NCBI GenBank assembly: GCA_036873135.1
Contig: JAPTYO010000007.1
Coordinates: forward strand, 4,756,763-4,820,762
DNA length: 64,000 bases
Direction of reading: 5' to 3'
Source: Clarkia xantiana subsp. parviflora
Taxonomy: Eukaryota > Streptophyta > Magnoliopsida > Myrtales > Onagraceae
Below are positions 52,501-62,958 of the stretch, piece by piece. A program made the position numbers and the translations under genes. Positions within the stretch are counted from its first letter, which is position 1. Every line of letters begins with the position of its first letter. The notes below the pieces were generated by a model. The model made no database searches, was not told the origin of the DNA, and saw only the letters and a list, made by a program, of their open reading frames with translations.

Positions 52501-54401
52501 TGCTTCGTAATCTTATAAAACAATGTGCTTATGAACAATCTTAATACGTATATAGAGGAAATCAGGAAACCCGCAAAAGTAAGCAAAATCACAAATCAGC
52601 AGACAGTAGTACAACCGGTAAGAATAGCAGTACTTCAAATTATTTACAGTATTGGTCAGACAAACTCACCCTCCTGTTGTTGCTGAAGCTGGCAGACCAG
52701 TTGCATCATGTCTCTTGATATCCGCTAAAACAGCATTGACATCGTCATCCTCAAAAGCAAAATAGACTGGGTACTGCATAATCCACCAACGTTACATTAA
52801 CATATCAGCAGTGAAACTGGAACCGCAAACTACCCAGACAGCAAGAGAAACAGAAACAAAAGCCTTGGAGTAACTTTTCTTTTTAAATTTCCTACAAGTA
52901 TATATATACTAACCAAAAAGAAGAAACTAAAGCATTATAAACTGTTTCACTTTGAAAGAAACGAAATAAGAAAGTTGCTACTTGCTAGATGTTTTCGATA
53001 CGTAAAATGAGTGCTGCTTATAGTAAACTCTTGTTCCACCATTAATTAACTCTACAGAAACATACAGAACCAAAATTTCCAGCAATAGATACTCATGGAC
53101 TCAAGTTACATGAGTATGATGCCCTCAACGGAGGAGGACGTAAAGCAAAGCTGGATATGGATGATAATGTCTGTTGAATCTGTGGTAGTAGAATAGTAGA
53201 TAGCACGAGCATGGAAATTATACATTGCTTTAGATGAGACTTGAGAACACTATTTTATATGATGGGAGACACAAATGGAGGCTGGCTATCTCTTTGCAGA
53301 TTGCAGATATCATCAATAACTCTAGGTTGATTATGCCACCCTCTGACATCTAGTTTCCAGGTATTAGTAAAAGAAAACATGGACAATCTTCAGTGTATAG
53401 GCAGGCAATGAACATAGGCCCTTATAATTGGTCAAATGGTATGCGACTTAGAGAAAGAAAATAGCTAACGGGATTAGTCATGCTTACAGGCAAGTCCATA
53501 TGTATAAGTGATTGTTCTACATTGTGCAGAAGGTCCTTCAAAGGCTCTGATCCATCAGACTGGCTACTATCATCGCTACCTTCTTTACTGTCAAATCTGA
53601 ATACTGGAGGAAGTAGAAACAACAATCCACCAAACGGATGTCTCTTACGAACATATTCTGCCATGTATTAGAATAACATCAGTTTGCATTAGGACAGATG
53701 ACTTAATATGGAAGAATATCATCAATTTGGGATCCCAATCAGTACAAGGAAGATCAAACAGACTGTGAATCATCGATCAATTACAACAGTAAAGAGAACT
53801 TTAAAAATAAGAAGCACGTGGATCACTGCCTGTTCGAACGTCACTATCTGTAGAGAGTCCCCTTATCTGAAAGCTAAGTACCTAAAGTTATGAGTTCATT
53901 CACTTCAAAACTGTTTAAGGATTCATATCATGATTCATGAACTGTATTCCATCTTGCTTGAAAGATTAAGCTTACAAAAGCTAGAAAGACCATCGTGCTG
54001 CAGAAGACAAACCATGTTCCGGCAAAGAATTAAGCAGCTGCATCATTCGGCCAGAGCGGAGAGGCTCAAGCAAAACTAGTATCATCCATCTACAGAGTCA
54101 AAGAGCAGTCAGAACACCTACCTTCGATAAAACTCATCTCCAAGTCGCGAAGTGGAATGATAATAACAGCGCGGGAGAGATCAGAACCGCCGGGGAAGTC
54201 CATCGAGGTTGCGTGGTGGTTGAGGCTGGCAAGGCGAGATCCAAAGGGCACGCCAGAGATGTCGTACTGGATTAGACGATAGACGTCGACGGCGGTGGCG
54301 GCGTCACAGAGTTCAACGCAGGCCACCAGCATGAAGACGACGGCGATGACGGAGGAGATTGACTGAAGCATTTCCCGCTGGCCATGCTGGTTCGACGCCA
54401 T
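49546..54401 (-). CDS. Nicalin (ER BOS complex subunit)
   Basis: Fourteen exons: 54122-54401, 53488-53657, 52670-52773, 52385-52451, 51694-51786, 51455-51619, 51214-51354, 51054-51131, 50839-50951, 50704-50764, 50100-50267, 49919-50020, 49723-49812 and 49546-49611. All join in frame to 565 aa, close to animal nicalin. It has an N-terminal signal/anchor (~13-33), then VYRLIQYDISGVPFGSR. A peptidase-M28/nicastrin-like lumenal domain contains IAIVASYDTFGAAP and LSVGSDSSGSGVVALLEISR. A C-terminal membrane helix lies at ~519-540 (FDLLLLLALGSYLIVLF), followed by a short basic tail. Family knowledge: nicalin works with NOMO and TMEM147 at the ER translocon in multipass-protein biogenesis and is not expected to be a protease. 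Confidence 0.94.
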
Positions 54402-55146
54402 TGACCTGCGGCAGGATCTAGGGTTTAAGATTGAATCTGCCGATCTGAGGTACCGTCTGCACAGAGCTTGCGTCCCGGTATTATTAGTGAGATTGAGAGA
54501 TGAGAGTTTTTACAGTGGAAATGCCGCCACTCGGGGAATTACTACTAATGACTGAAAGAGTGAAATGAAGATGAAAGTTAATAACTCTAACCTTTTCTTT
54601 CTTACCAACTAATGAAAATAACAATAATAATAGTTCTTTATTCGTAACATCATGTAATGTAATTTATAAATAGTATATCAACATTAAGAAGGTCTTAACT
54701 AAAATTGAAGCCAGCATGGTTACTTGGAATAATCGAGTTATTGCTCGTAATTACGGAAGTACATTTGTATATAAAAAAACTAAAATTGAAGTATAGATCT
54801 AAATCTATTATACTAGTACGGGTTGTTGAAGTATAATTGGTTAAATGTCTTGAAGTATTATACTAAACCATGCATTCATCAATCATTTGAAGGTTTTATA
54901 ATAATTGGTTAAATGTCTTAAATTCTCATTTGATATTAAAGTGTGCATCTTTAAATTTATACAGCGCCGAGTTTAAACCCCTAATTAATTAAAGTTTCAG
55001 GTGATTTTGAAATATAATGAAGTGGGTTACTTCTAGGGAACCTTACTTCTATTATATTATTCCTATAATTAATTCTTTGTTGAACTTGACTCGATCAGGT
55101 AACTTGATATCAGAGTATAATTTTGATTGGTTCTGGTTGATTATTA
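54402..55146. other. Nicalin promoter side and AT-rich spacer
   Basis: 54402-54560 is the likely 5' UTR and promoter of nicalin. Beyond it is AT-rich DNA with no recognisable gene up to the MULE-like element. Confidence 0.4.
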
Positions 55147-55155
55147 TTAACTGTA

Positions 55156-56127
55156 GGGTTAAGAACCTATGAAAGGTCTGAACTATCACTCATGTTAACG
55201 GGAGAGGTCTGAAATTTAAAAAGTTAATAACAGAGGTCGGAAATTTCTGTTTTGTTGATAACAGCGGTCTCCGTTAGTTTTTTCCGTTAAAACTAACGGA
55301 AATTGGTCACATGCTTGGCATGTGACCGGAAATAAAGTAAATTTCCAAAAATGCCCTTCTATCAAGTGTGCCCCTCACATGCTTGGAGTGAAAAGACCAA
55401 AATGCCCTTGAAGCCACCACGGTACTCCGGCGACCACCAATCGTACTCCGGCGACCACCACCGTACTCCGGCGACCACCACCGTACTCCGACGACCACCA
55501 ATCGTACTCCGGCGACCACCACCGTACTCCGGCGACCACCACCGTACTCCGACGACCACCAATCGTACTCCGGCGACCACCACCGTACTCCGGCGACCAC
55601 CACCAAGGCTCCGATTGCTCCAAAATCGGAGCCACCGGCCCCGATTGGACTCCGATCGGAGCCAAAAAAGCTCCGATCGGAGCTCGGAGCCACAGAGCTC
55701 CAGGCCGGAGCCACAGAGCTCCGATCGGAGCTTTTTTGGCTCCGATCGGAGCTTTTTGGCCCCGTGGTGGCCGGAGTCGGGTCGCCGGAGCCGAGGTGGT
55801 GGTCGTCGGAGTCGAGGTGGTGGTCGCCGGAGTCGGGTGGTGGTGGCCGGAGTCGGGTGGTGGTGGCCGGAATTGGGTGGTTTTAATTTGACTTTAGGGG
55901 TAAATTTGTCATTTCACATTTCCTTAAATAAGATATTAAATAAAACAAAATATCAAAGGGGCAAAAATGTCATTTCACACAATTCTGTTAAATTTAACCC
56001 TACAAATGGACGGAAAACCTCAAATCAACAAAATTGAAATTTCAGACCTCTGTTATTAACTTTTTAAATTTCAGACCTCTCCCGTTAACATGGGTGATAG
56101 TTCAGACCTTTCATAGGTTATTAACCC
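55156..56127. mobile_element. MULE-like foldback MITE, copy 2, with 9-bp TSD
   Basis: The termini GGGTTAAGAACCTATGAAAGG and its inverted partner CCTTTCATAGGTTATTAACCC begin arms of roughly 90 bp carrying GAGAGGTCTGAAATTT. The flanks are TTAACTGTA (55147-55155) and TTAACTTTA (56128-56136), a 9-bp duplication with one mismatch, as expected for Mutator-like transposition. The GC-rich core holds a 21-bp minisatellite and nested CTCCGATCGGAGC palindromes. Shared blocks (ACTAACGGA, the GGTCACATGC region, AAATGCCCTT) show it is an inverted relative of the element at 3777-4590. Open frames in the core are low-complexity and not genes. Confidence 0.8.
55421..55605. repeat. 21-bp minisatellite with 63-bp higher order
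   Basis: The unit CGTACTCCGGCGACCACCA(C/A)C repeats about nine times. Variants with AATCG and with CTCCGACG recur every third unit, giving a 63-bp higher-order period. The length is a multiple of three, so all frames stay open, which explains the long spurious ORFs on both strands. Confidence 0.85.
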
Positions 56128-56399
56128 TTAACTTTACGTACCAAATGTAACTTCAAAAATGTCGTACTAATACTTATCTACTTATTTTCTGGACCAAATG
56201 AAACAATTGACTACTCTTGATACATACTTCTCTTGCTATAAATCTTGTATTTGCTTATGCATGCATAATCGCTCTTCATTATATTATTACGGATTGTTGT
56301 ATTGATGGTTGATTCTTTGAATTTTTTTGTATACCTTTAAACTCTCAATGGAATTATTTGTTTGTAATATCTTTATCCTCTCCGTGGACTGTCCTATCT

Positions 56400-57133
56400 A
56401 GAAACCCAATCCGTGAAATTGGAAAGTCACTAGCCAATGTGAAATCTCTCACGAAGGTACGTCTCGGTCGAGTTATCATAGCAATTTCACTCATCTCCTT
56501 TTGTATGCTCTCACGAAAGTCACTATTTGTTTCTGTCGTAGCTCTCTCTCGAATTGCCAACTCCAAGCAATTGATTCTTCACTGAGGTTCATGCATTGAT
56601 CTAAAAGAGCTCAGCCTTGCTTACAATAACATCAAGGTATTTACTTGCCATTTCGAGCATTCATCAGAAAGATTCAGCAATATCGTATGTTAAAGTGGTA
56701 AAAAAGTCAGGTTAAGAACCTAAAAACAGTTTCAACTATAGGTCGTGTTGCTAATCACTATCATAGATTTAAAATATTAATATTTGGTGTCTTGATTGTC
56801 AAATTTGTTGATTTTCACATATATTATAGATATCTTTGCTGATTTTGTGTTAGAATAGAATCAGCATTTTAAACGACAAAAGCATGTTATTTTTAATCTT
56901 TTCGAAGTATAGCTTTGTTGTTCATGGTTAATTAGGTTATTTGATACTTGTTTCAATTTTAAAATAATCAGTTAATTAGATAATTAGGACACCAAATATC
57001 AACATTTTAAATCTGAAACAACGATTTGTACCCTGACCTATAATGGAGATTAATTTTAGATTCTTAACAAAAAAAAAATCCGCTCATCTTTCAGTACTTG
57101 CACTTGCAGACCCTTCCAGCTGAATTGTCCAAT
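56400..57133 (+). pseudogene. Decayed leucine-rich-repeat gene fragment
   Basis: Three exon-like pieces keep splice signals. The first is 56400-56456 (RNPIREIGKSLANVKSLTK then GTACGT). The second is 56542-56636, with NCQLQAIDSSL and IDLKELSLAYNNIK in different frames. The third starts at 57110 (TLPAELSNK). The order and spacing match SDS22-like LRRs with NxI turns. The second exon has two frame breaks and an in-frame TGA in one reading, so the fragment is non-functional. A 358-bp MITE lies in the last intron and a repeat/LTR sequence cuts it off after 57133. The parent gene is not identified. Confidence 0.6.
56711..57068. mobile_element. MITE inside the LRR pseudogene intron
   Basis: Arms of about 90 bp: GTTAAGAACCTAAAAACAGT... 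at the left pairs with ...GATTCTTAAC at the right. ATTTAAAATATTAATATTTGGTGTC is mirrored by GACACCAAATATCAACATTTTAAAT. The first bases resemble the ends of the MULE-like element at 55156. The TSD is not resolved because the right flank is poly-A. Confidence 0.6.
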
Positions 57134-57226
57134 AAGAGCACTTTCAATGGGCAAATTTTTCAAGACATTTGCTTATGTGGATGTGAGAGGTTTGGACAAA
57201 ATTTGTCCATACCACTTGATGGATAA

Positions 57227-57930
57227 ATGTCCAATTCGGGTTCGTATTTACGCTTCGGACCTCGCAAACACGTCAAAAATTACATCTCGTCTCGGAAAAC
57301 GTCTCCCAAGGGTCAAAACGGTCCGGAAACGCATTTACGCGTGACCGGACCGGACATCCGGATTGCGGTGCAATCCGGAGGTCCGGATCGTACGGTAATC
57401 CGGACCTCGCCGAATCGCCCAATTTCGACGAGGTCCGGGTTCCGCCACGGGTATTGCGCGATTGTCGTATCCGTGATTACCGTGCCCGCGATCGCCGTTA
57501 TGCATAGGGAAGTCAGGTTCATGCATTACCAATGTGGACGACGGTTCCCGTTTGTCTCTTTGAACCGTCGTTGAACCGCTCTAAAACCGGGTCCGGTCTC
57601 AAGGAAGCCTATAAATAGGAGACCTTGGCCACCCATTTTCACTCACTCTCTCATTTGCCCAACTTTGGTATTTTGAGCTCTGACTTCTCTCTAGAACTTT
57701 CTCTCTCTAGAAAATTACCCTTTTGCCACTATAGTAACTTAAGCATCGGAGAGGGCTCCGCTAGCACCACCCCCCTCTCCGTGCTAGCATTGGTCCTTTT
57801 GCGCAGGATCCGACGCTCGAGACGCAGAATTACCGGGTCACAATCTATCCGGGTCACAACCTCCGTAAGAAGGGTCATTCCCGCACAACCTCAGACGCGT
57901 TCTAGCGACCCGAGTCGTCCCGAACGCAAC
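57227..57930 (+). mobile_element. 5' LTR of a Gypsy-type retrotransposon (left edge uncertain)
   Basis: A TATA box (TATAAATA, 57610-57617) followed by CT-rich leader sequence, and an end at ...CGAACGCAACA just before TTGGCGCCGTCTGCACG, fit an LTR next to a primer-binding site. The left boundary is a guess at the first TG after the preceding repeat. The sequence from 57134 (GAGCACTTTCAATGGG) could be another MITE or part of the LTR. The partner LTR is outside the window, so length and age cannot be measured. Confidence 0.5.
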
Positions 57931-57931
57931 A

Positions 57932-57948
57932 TTGGCGCCGTCTGCACG
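57932..57948 (+). promoter_or_regulatory. Primer-binding-site-like sequence
   Basis: TTGGCGCCGTCTGCACG directly follows the presumed LTR end. TGGCGCC-type sites are usual in plant Gypsy elements. The Gag ATG follows only 25 bp later. The complementary tRNA was not assigned. Confidence 0.6.
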
Positions 57949-57973
57949 ATTCGAACAAAAAGTTACAGAAACA

Positions 57974-60900
57974 ATGGCAAGTGATCACAACCCTCCCGAG
58001 GAGGTCAAAAACCCAAGGAAAAGGCCCGGGCGCCCCAGAAAGTCACCGGCAAACAAAAGAACGGGATGCCAAGCTCCAGCTGGGAGCCAGTCGGGACCCT
58101 CCCACATCCCAAGGGCTACTTCCGTAGCCTCATCCATACCAACCGACACTGTGCCCAACGCACAGTACAGAGAGCCAAAGGACAAACACCACGCGTATCC
58201 GCCTGGTTTTGAGCCACAAACACATGGAGAAGAGTCTCAGACAGAAATGCCTCAGGGTGAGCAGAGAGCGGGGGCACACCCGATGCCCACCATTACTCCA
58301 GCAATGATGGCTGCGCTGGAAGAGTTATTTGCACTCCGCGAGTATCTCAAAAACCAGGGATATGAAGCTCAGCCACCTCCAAACAACCAACAGTATACTG
58401 CACCAGCAATGGAGACGTCACAAGACACCATTCGCTATGATAATCCCTTCCAGGGTGGGAATCAACAAACAAGATATGAACCAGTACGGTCATATACTCC
58501 TTTCCAAGGAGCACAGCAATGGAGGAACGAAAGGCAACCCCCATTCTACCACCCGCAGCAACCAGCAAGAGACGATCCTTATCAAGCCACAAGTAGGGAT
58601 CAGTCTGACTTCTATCAGCCAAAACCTTCAACATGTTACGCTGAACCAGCAAAGGGATTTACAGCAGCAATGTTAGAGGAGCTGGTAGAAAAGAAAATGA
58701 AAGAGGCAAAAATGAAGGGCATGCATGCTCTCGAAGAAAGGGCATCACATCCATTTGCTGACCACCTAATAGACAGTCGCGTCCCAGACGCACTATATCG
58801 AATTGGAGGCGACTCCTACCGGGGAAAAGGAGACCCAATTGAACACGTGCAAAAGCACGAGGCCTCCCTGCTGGGCAGAACAAAGAACCCGCATCATTTC
58901 GCAATGACGTTTTCACAAACTCTTGCTGGATCCGCAGCACACTGGTTCTTCTCACTACCTTGTGGAAGCATCACTTCATGGGCAGATCTAAAGGCCAAAT
59001 TCATCCAGCGATTCATGGGCGAACGCACACTGTTGAAAGGGGCCAACGCCCTGGACGATGTCCAACAGCAGAATGAGGAGTCTCTTGCAGATTACTACGT
59101 CCGCTTTAATCAAAACATTTCAGACATTCAAGGAAACCTGACCGAAGGAGAAATTGTTCGGGCATTCATCCGAAACCTTGGCCGAAGAGGCAATGCCTTA
59201 GCAGAAAAGATGGCCAAGCGTCCGGCGGAGTCCATGGAAGAACTGGCCGCGAGAGTCAAGGAGTTTATAGACCTGGAGAGATTCAGAAGCCAGAATAAAG
59301 CGAAAATTGCCGCAGCTAAGGCAAAAGACACTCCAAAACAATACCAACCAAAGCCACATCCAGGCAACCAAGGAAAACATTGGCAGCCTCAGCCAAAAAG
59401 ACCTTTCCAAGGGGATTTGCAGAAGCCTAAAGAAATAAATCTCGCCGATTGCATCCCTCTGAACGCCCCGCTGTCGGTGATTTTGAGAGAGATGAAAAAC
59501 GCAAATATGTGGAGGGAGCCAAACAATTTCCGGAAAGGCCCACTGGGAAAAGAAACAGACAAGTGGTGTGAAAACCACGAAGTCTTCGGCCATGAAACCG
59601 ACAGCTGCGTCAGTCTTCGCTTTCGAGTTAATAACTTCGTCCTCAAGGGCGAGTTAAAGCAATTTGTGGACCAAAGCAACAGCCCCTCAAAAAAGACTCA
59701 ACCAGAGTCGTCAAGAAGATCAAACAAAGGAAAGGAGAAAGCCCATGACAACCCTCCGCCAGCCAAGCGAGGAGTAATAAATGTCATACATGGAGGGCCT
59801 GCCGCCGGAGGACACATATCCAATGCCCGGGACGTCTATGCATCCCAAGCAGCAACACTGCCAAAATACGGAAAGCGCAAGCAGCCCGAACAAGAAGATG
59901 CAGTCATCCAATTCTCCAGGGAGGACTTGAAGCATATCGTTTATCCCCACGATGATGCTTTAGTCATTACCATGGACATTAACGGGTACGATGTAAAAAG
60001 AATTCTGGTGGATGGCGGAAGTTCTGCTGACATTCTACATATCAGAGTTCTGGAGCAACTAGGGAAGTCTGTCAGGGACCTGTCTCCGGGTACTTTCTCA
60101 TTAGTTAGCTTCGCGGGAGCAGCTACACAACCATTGGGCACAATTACACTTCCGGTCGTCCTTGGCCAGGGATGGAAAGCATTACATATCAACGTCACTT
60201 TTGTAGTGGTAGAATCCCTCGGAGCCTACAACGGAATCTTGGGACGAACAACGATCAATCCCTATGTGATCGTGCCTTCCACCGTCCACCAAAAGATGAA
60301 GTTCCCGACAGAGCATGGAATTGGAGAAGTGCTGGGCGATCAAATAACAGCAAGGCGTTGCTACGTCAATGCTTTGAGAGCAAAACACCAATACCATGTG
60401 GCTATGATAAACTCCTTCAAGAGGCAGAAGGTGGTTGACGAAAGAAGGAAGCAACCAGCGGAACAAGCCATTACAATCTGGAAACCACAAGAAAATTTCC
60501 AGTTATCACCATGGCAACAGATCTGGCTCGTTCAGCAGGGAGAAGACGAGCCAATCTGGGAATACTTCATCAAGTTTGCCTCCAACGCCGCAACCGCGAA
60601 AGCATCAAGAGAAGATGTGATAAGTGTGTTCTATGCAAATATGAACGCCAAGTCTTTCCTTCTCTTCGGACGAACTCACGGATGGAAAACAACAAAAACA
60701 ATGGCAGACCTAAAGGAAAAGCTCGAGACAGCAGTCTCCTGCGAGCAGGAACTGAGGTGGGGTACACCCCTCAGTTGGGACAAAGGCGCTCAAGCGGAAA
60801 TGCACAAGCAGAAGGACTCAAGCATTGTTATGGACAACATCTTCACACCACTCAACACAGTGGCCGAAGACATTTACGTCAACCTGCTAGAAAACAAGCT

Positions 60901-61090
60901 CCCAAGTCCACTTGCCCCAGAGACAGCATTCTTGGGCAACAATATCACAGAATGGTGCAAGTACCATAAAACTTGGGGACACAACACAAACTTGTGCCCA
61001 CCATTAAACCGGGAAATCGAAGAATGCATCACGCTAGGTGCACTGAGGCGATTTGTTGCATCCAACTACGCGACATCGTCATCAAACTAG
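57974..61090 (+). CDS. Gypsy retrotransposon Gag-protease polyprotein with second Gag-like region
   Basis: An uninterrupted ORF of 1038 aa from the ATG at 57974 (MASDHNPPEE). A Pro/Gln-rich N-terminal part is followed by a retrotransposon Gag domain at ~266-437 (GSAAHWFFSLPCGSITSWAD; SLADYYVRFNQNI) and a CX2HX4HX4C zinc knuckle at 532-545. An aspartic protease region follows at ~660-790 with LVDGGSSADIL (D680) and GILGRTTIN. Then comes a second Gag-like segment at ~847-930 (EYFIKFASNAATAKASREDV) with a second knuckle at 995-1008. Gag forms the particle and the protease matures it. No RT, RNase H or integrase follows. The protease has DGG in place of the usual DTG/DSG. The organisation suggests a non-autonomous Tat-like element. 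Confidence 0.88.
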   Translation: MASDHNPPEEVKNPRKRPGRPRKSPANKRTGCQAPAGSQSGPSHIPRATSVASSIPTDTVPNAQYREPKDKHHAYPPGFEPQTHGEESQTEMPQGEQRAGAHPMPTITPAMMAALEELFALREYLKNQGYEAQPPPNNQQYTAPAMETSQDTIRYDNPFQGGNQQTRYEPVRSYTPFQGAQQWRNERQPPFYHPQQPARDDPYQATSRDQSDFYQPKPSTCYAEPAKGFTAAMLEELVEKKMKEAKMKGMHALEERASHPFADHLIDSRVPDALYRIGGDSYRGKGDPIEHVQKHEASLLGRTKNPHHFAMTFSQTLAGSAAHWFFSLPCGSITSWADLKAKFIQRFMGERTLLKGANALDDVQQQNEESLADYYVRFNQNISDIQGNLTEGEIVRAFIRNLGRRGNALAEKMAKRPAESMEELAARVKEFIDLERFRSQNKAKIAAAKAKDTPKQYQPKPHPGNQGKHWQPQPKRPFQGDLQKPKEINLADCIPLNAPLSVILREMKNANMWREPNNFRKGPLGKETDKWCENHEVFGHETDSCVSLRFRVNNFVLKGELKQFVDQSNSPSKKTQPESSRRSNKGKEKAHDNPPPAKRGVINVIHGGPAAGGHISNARDVYASQAATLPKYGKRKQPEQEDAVIQFSREDLKHIVYPHDDALVITMDINGYDVKRILVDGGSSADILHIRVLEQLGKSVRDLSPGTFSLVSFAGAATQPLGTITLPVVLGQGWKALHINVTFVVVESLGAYNGILGRTTINPYVIVPSTVHQKMKFPTEHGIGEVLGDQITARRCYVNALRAKHQYHVAMINSFKRQKVVDERRKQPAEQAITIWKPQENFQLSPWQQIWLVQQGEDEPIWEYFIKFASNAATAKASREDVISVFYANMNAKSFLLFGRTHGWKTTKTMADLKEKLETAVSCEQELRWGTPLSWDKGAQAEMHKQKDSSIVMDNIFTPLNTVAEDIYVNLLENKLPSPLAPETAFLGNNITEWCKYHKTWGHNTNLCPPLNREIEECITLGALRRFVASNYATSSSN

Positions 61091-61729
61091 CCATGACGAA
61101 ATGGGAGAAACAACTCTTTTCTAGATTACTTTGCGCATTCCTACTATCCCTAGTATAATCAATGTAAATACGATCAAGTATCTAATAAAACCAATCTACG
61201 TTTGTAGGTACATACTTATCTCTTGCACGCTGTTTTAAACGCGAAGCAACAAAACTACGCGCATACTATCTACTTCAATAATCCAAGAAACTATCCATGT
61301 GCAAGAAAAATCTATTACGCGTTATGAGAACGCTTATCAACACCAACATATCTATTGTCTACATCAACAAGGAGTTTATTTCTCCATTCATAACATAGGC
61401 GTCTACCTCTAGAAGGACGTCAACTACAAGCAATGTCTCGAATTAACACCAAGACCTATTATTAAAATGACGGCTATTCAGGACGTCAACTAAGTACAAC
61501 ACTTTGGAATAACGCCAAGGCTTATCATCAAAATAACATGTTGATGTAACCTCTTTTCTAAAAAGACAATCCCCATGTTTACTTATCTTAATGGCATGTT
61601 GGGACATCCCTGGTTAGAAGCAAATCCCCATGTCCATAGCCATCCCCTGGTTAGAACAGGATGGGCATACGGGGCTGATCACCCCTCAAGCGACGGAGGT
61701 TCTCTGTTTAGACAACCACCTCACGCCTA
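61091..61729. other. Retrotransposon internal non-coding region
   Basis: Sequence downstream of the Gag-protease stop. It holds no RT, RNase H or integrase motif in any frame that I can see, and no LTR repeat. Short imperfect direct repeats (GGACGTCAACTA at 61414 and 61481) are present. Confidence 0.55.
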
Positions 61730-62070
61730 TGTGTATATCCTGTTTAGGATTCACTCTATATGTGTATATCCTGTTTAGGATTCACTCTATATGTGTATAT
61801 CCTGTTTAGGAGTCACTCTGTATGTGTATATCCTGTTTATGATTCACTCTATATGTGTATATCCTGTTTAGGATTCACTCTATATGTGTATATCCTGTTT
61901 AGGATTCACTCTATATGTGTATATCCTGTTTAGGATTCACTCTATATGCGTATATCATGTTTAGGATTCACTCTATATGTGTATATCCTGTCTAGGATTC
62001 ACTCTATATGCGTATATCCTGTTTAGGATTCGCTCTATGCGTGTATATCCTATTTAGGGTTCACTCTTTA
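61730..62070 (+). repeat. 31-bp minisatellite, 11 copies
   Basis: Unit: TGTGTATATCCTGTTTAGGA followed by TTCACTCTATA. Copies start at 61730 and every 31 bp to 62040, with few substitutions (for example TGCG for TGTG, TCTAGG for TTTAGG). Such arrays are common in the long 3' non-coding part of Tat-lineage elements. Confidence 0.95.
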
Positions 62071-62958
62071 TAAGCGGAAGTCCTCTTACTAAGACGACAA
62101 TCCCGCTCTACAAAATTCCAAAACCGTGATGTGTGATTCCTGGACGCAGAAAACACACATCACATTTCATACTCTCAAAAAAGTGCTACATGGTCCCTGG
62201 ACGTAGGAATCATGTATCACAAACATTTTTCCCAAACATTTTGCCAAATTATTTACAAAATGATTCATATATCAAACTCATTTATAAAAATTTTATCTAC
62301 ACGATTGTTGGGGTGTAGTATGGTCAATGTCAAAATATTTTTTCCTAAATATATTACCAACACACTTTTTAAGGTTTGCAAAATTCCTTCCCAAATACTA
62401 TACAGTTTTAACGTATGCTTCCCCAACGCGGGATGATACACGCTGGCAGGTGCGCACCCTGTTTAAAACTCATAAAACATACAAGTCGAGTCTTGTACAA
62501 CGTCGCCTTAGAGTGGAACTAAGAGACGGTATAAACTATGTATCTTGCTTAGCCAAGATTACACCCATCAAATAGTATTTTCATGTATGCCTCCCCAGCG
62601 CGGGTCGATACATGCTGGCAGGCCAAAACATATATAGCAACAAGCTATTCAAGAAAGAAAGGCAGCATGCGTAATGCATCATGCAACAAATCAGGATAAC
62701 TTCTCGACTAATCAATCAGGAGGTGGCTATCAGTCACACCTGCAAGGGACTATGTTTACAACACTAGTCATCCACATTCAGCAAACACAGTAAGTGATAA
62801 CGGTATGAAATATTACTAACAAGTTATCATGCAAGTTATTGTGTTTAAAACAGGTTCATACGACATAGCTCCAAGCGAACAAATCTCTAAAACATAGAAG
62901 CCGGGGGGCAAAGCTGGCTCACATATGAGTTCAACAACGTCGGAAAAAACGACACAAA
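62071..62958. repeat. Retrotransposon non-coding region with diverged direct repeats
   Basis: Two ~35-bp copies of a segment ending GATACACGCTGGCAGG / GATACATGCTGGCAGG lie at about 62418-62452 and 62588-62622. Two copies of a CCTGGACG(C/T)AG motif lie at 62138-62150 and 62192-62208. No coding sequence is recognised on either strand. Confidence 0.55.

Noticed and set aside
55351..56037. 228-codon ORF and antisense partners
   Set aside because: The frame is kept open by a 21-bp minisatellite. The peptide is a YSGDHH/RTPATT repeat followed by low-complexity sequence.
57932..57973. Longer Gag ORF starting at TTG
   Set aside because: The sequence overlaps the primer-binding-like site. The first ATG in frame is at 57974.
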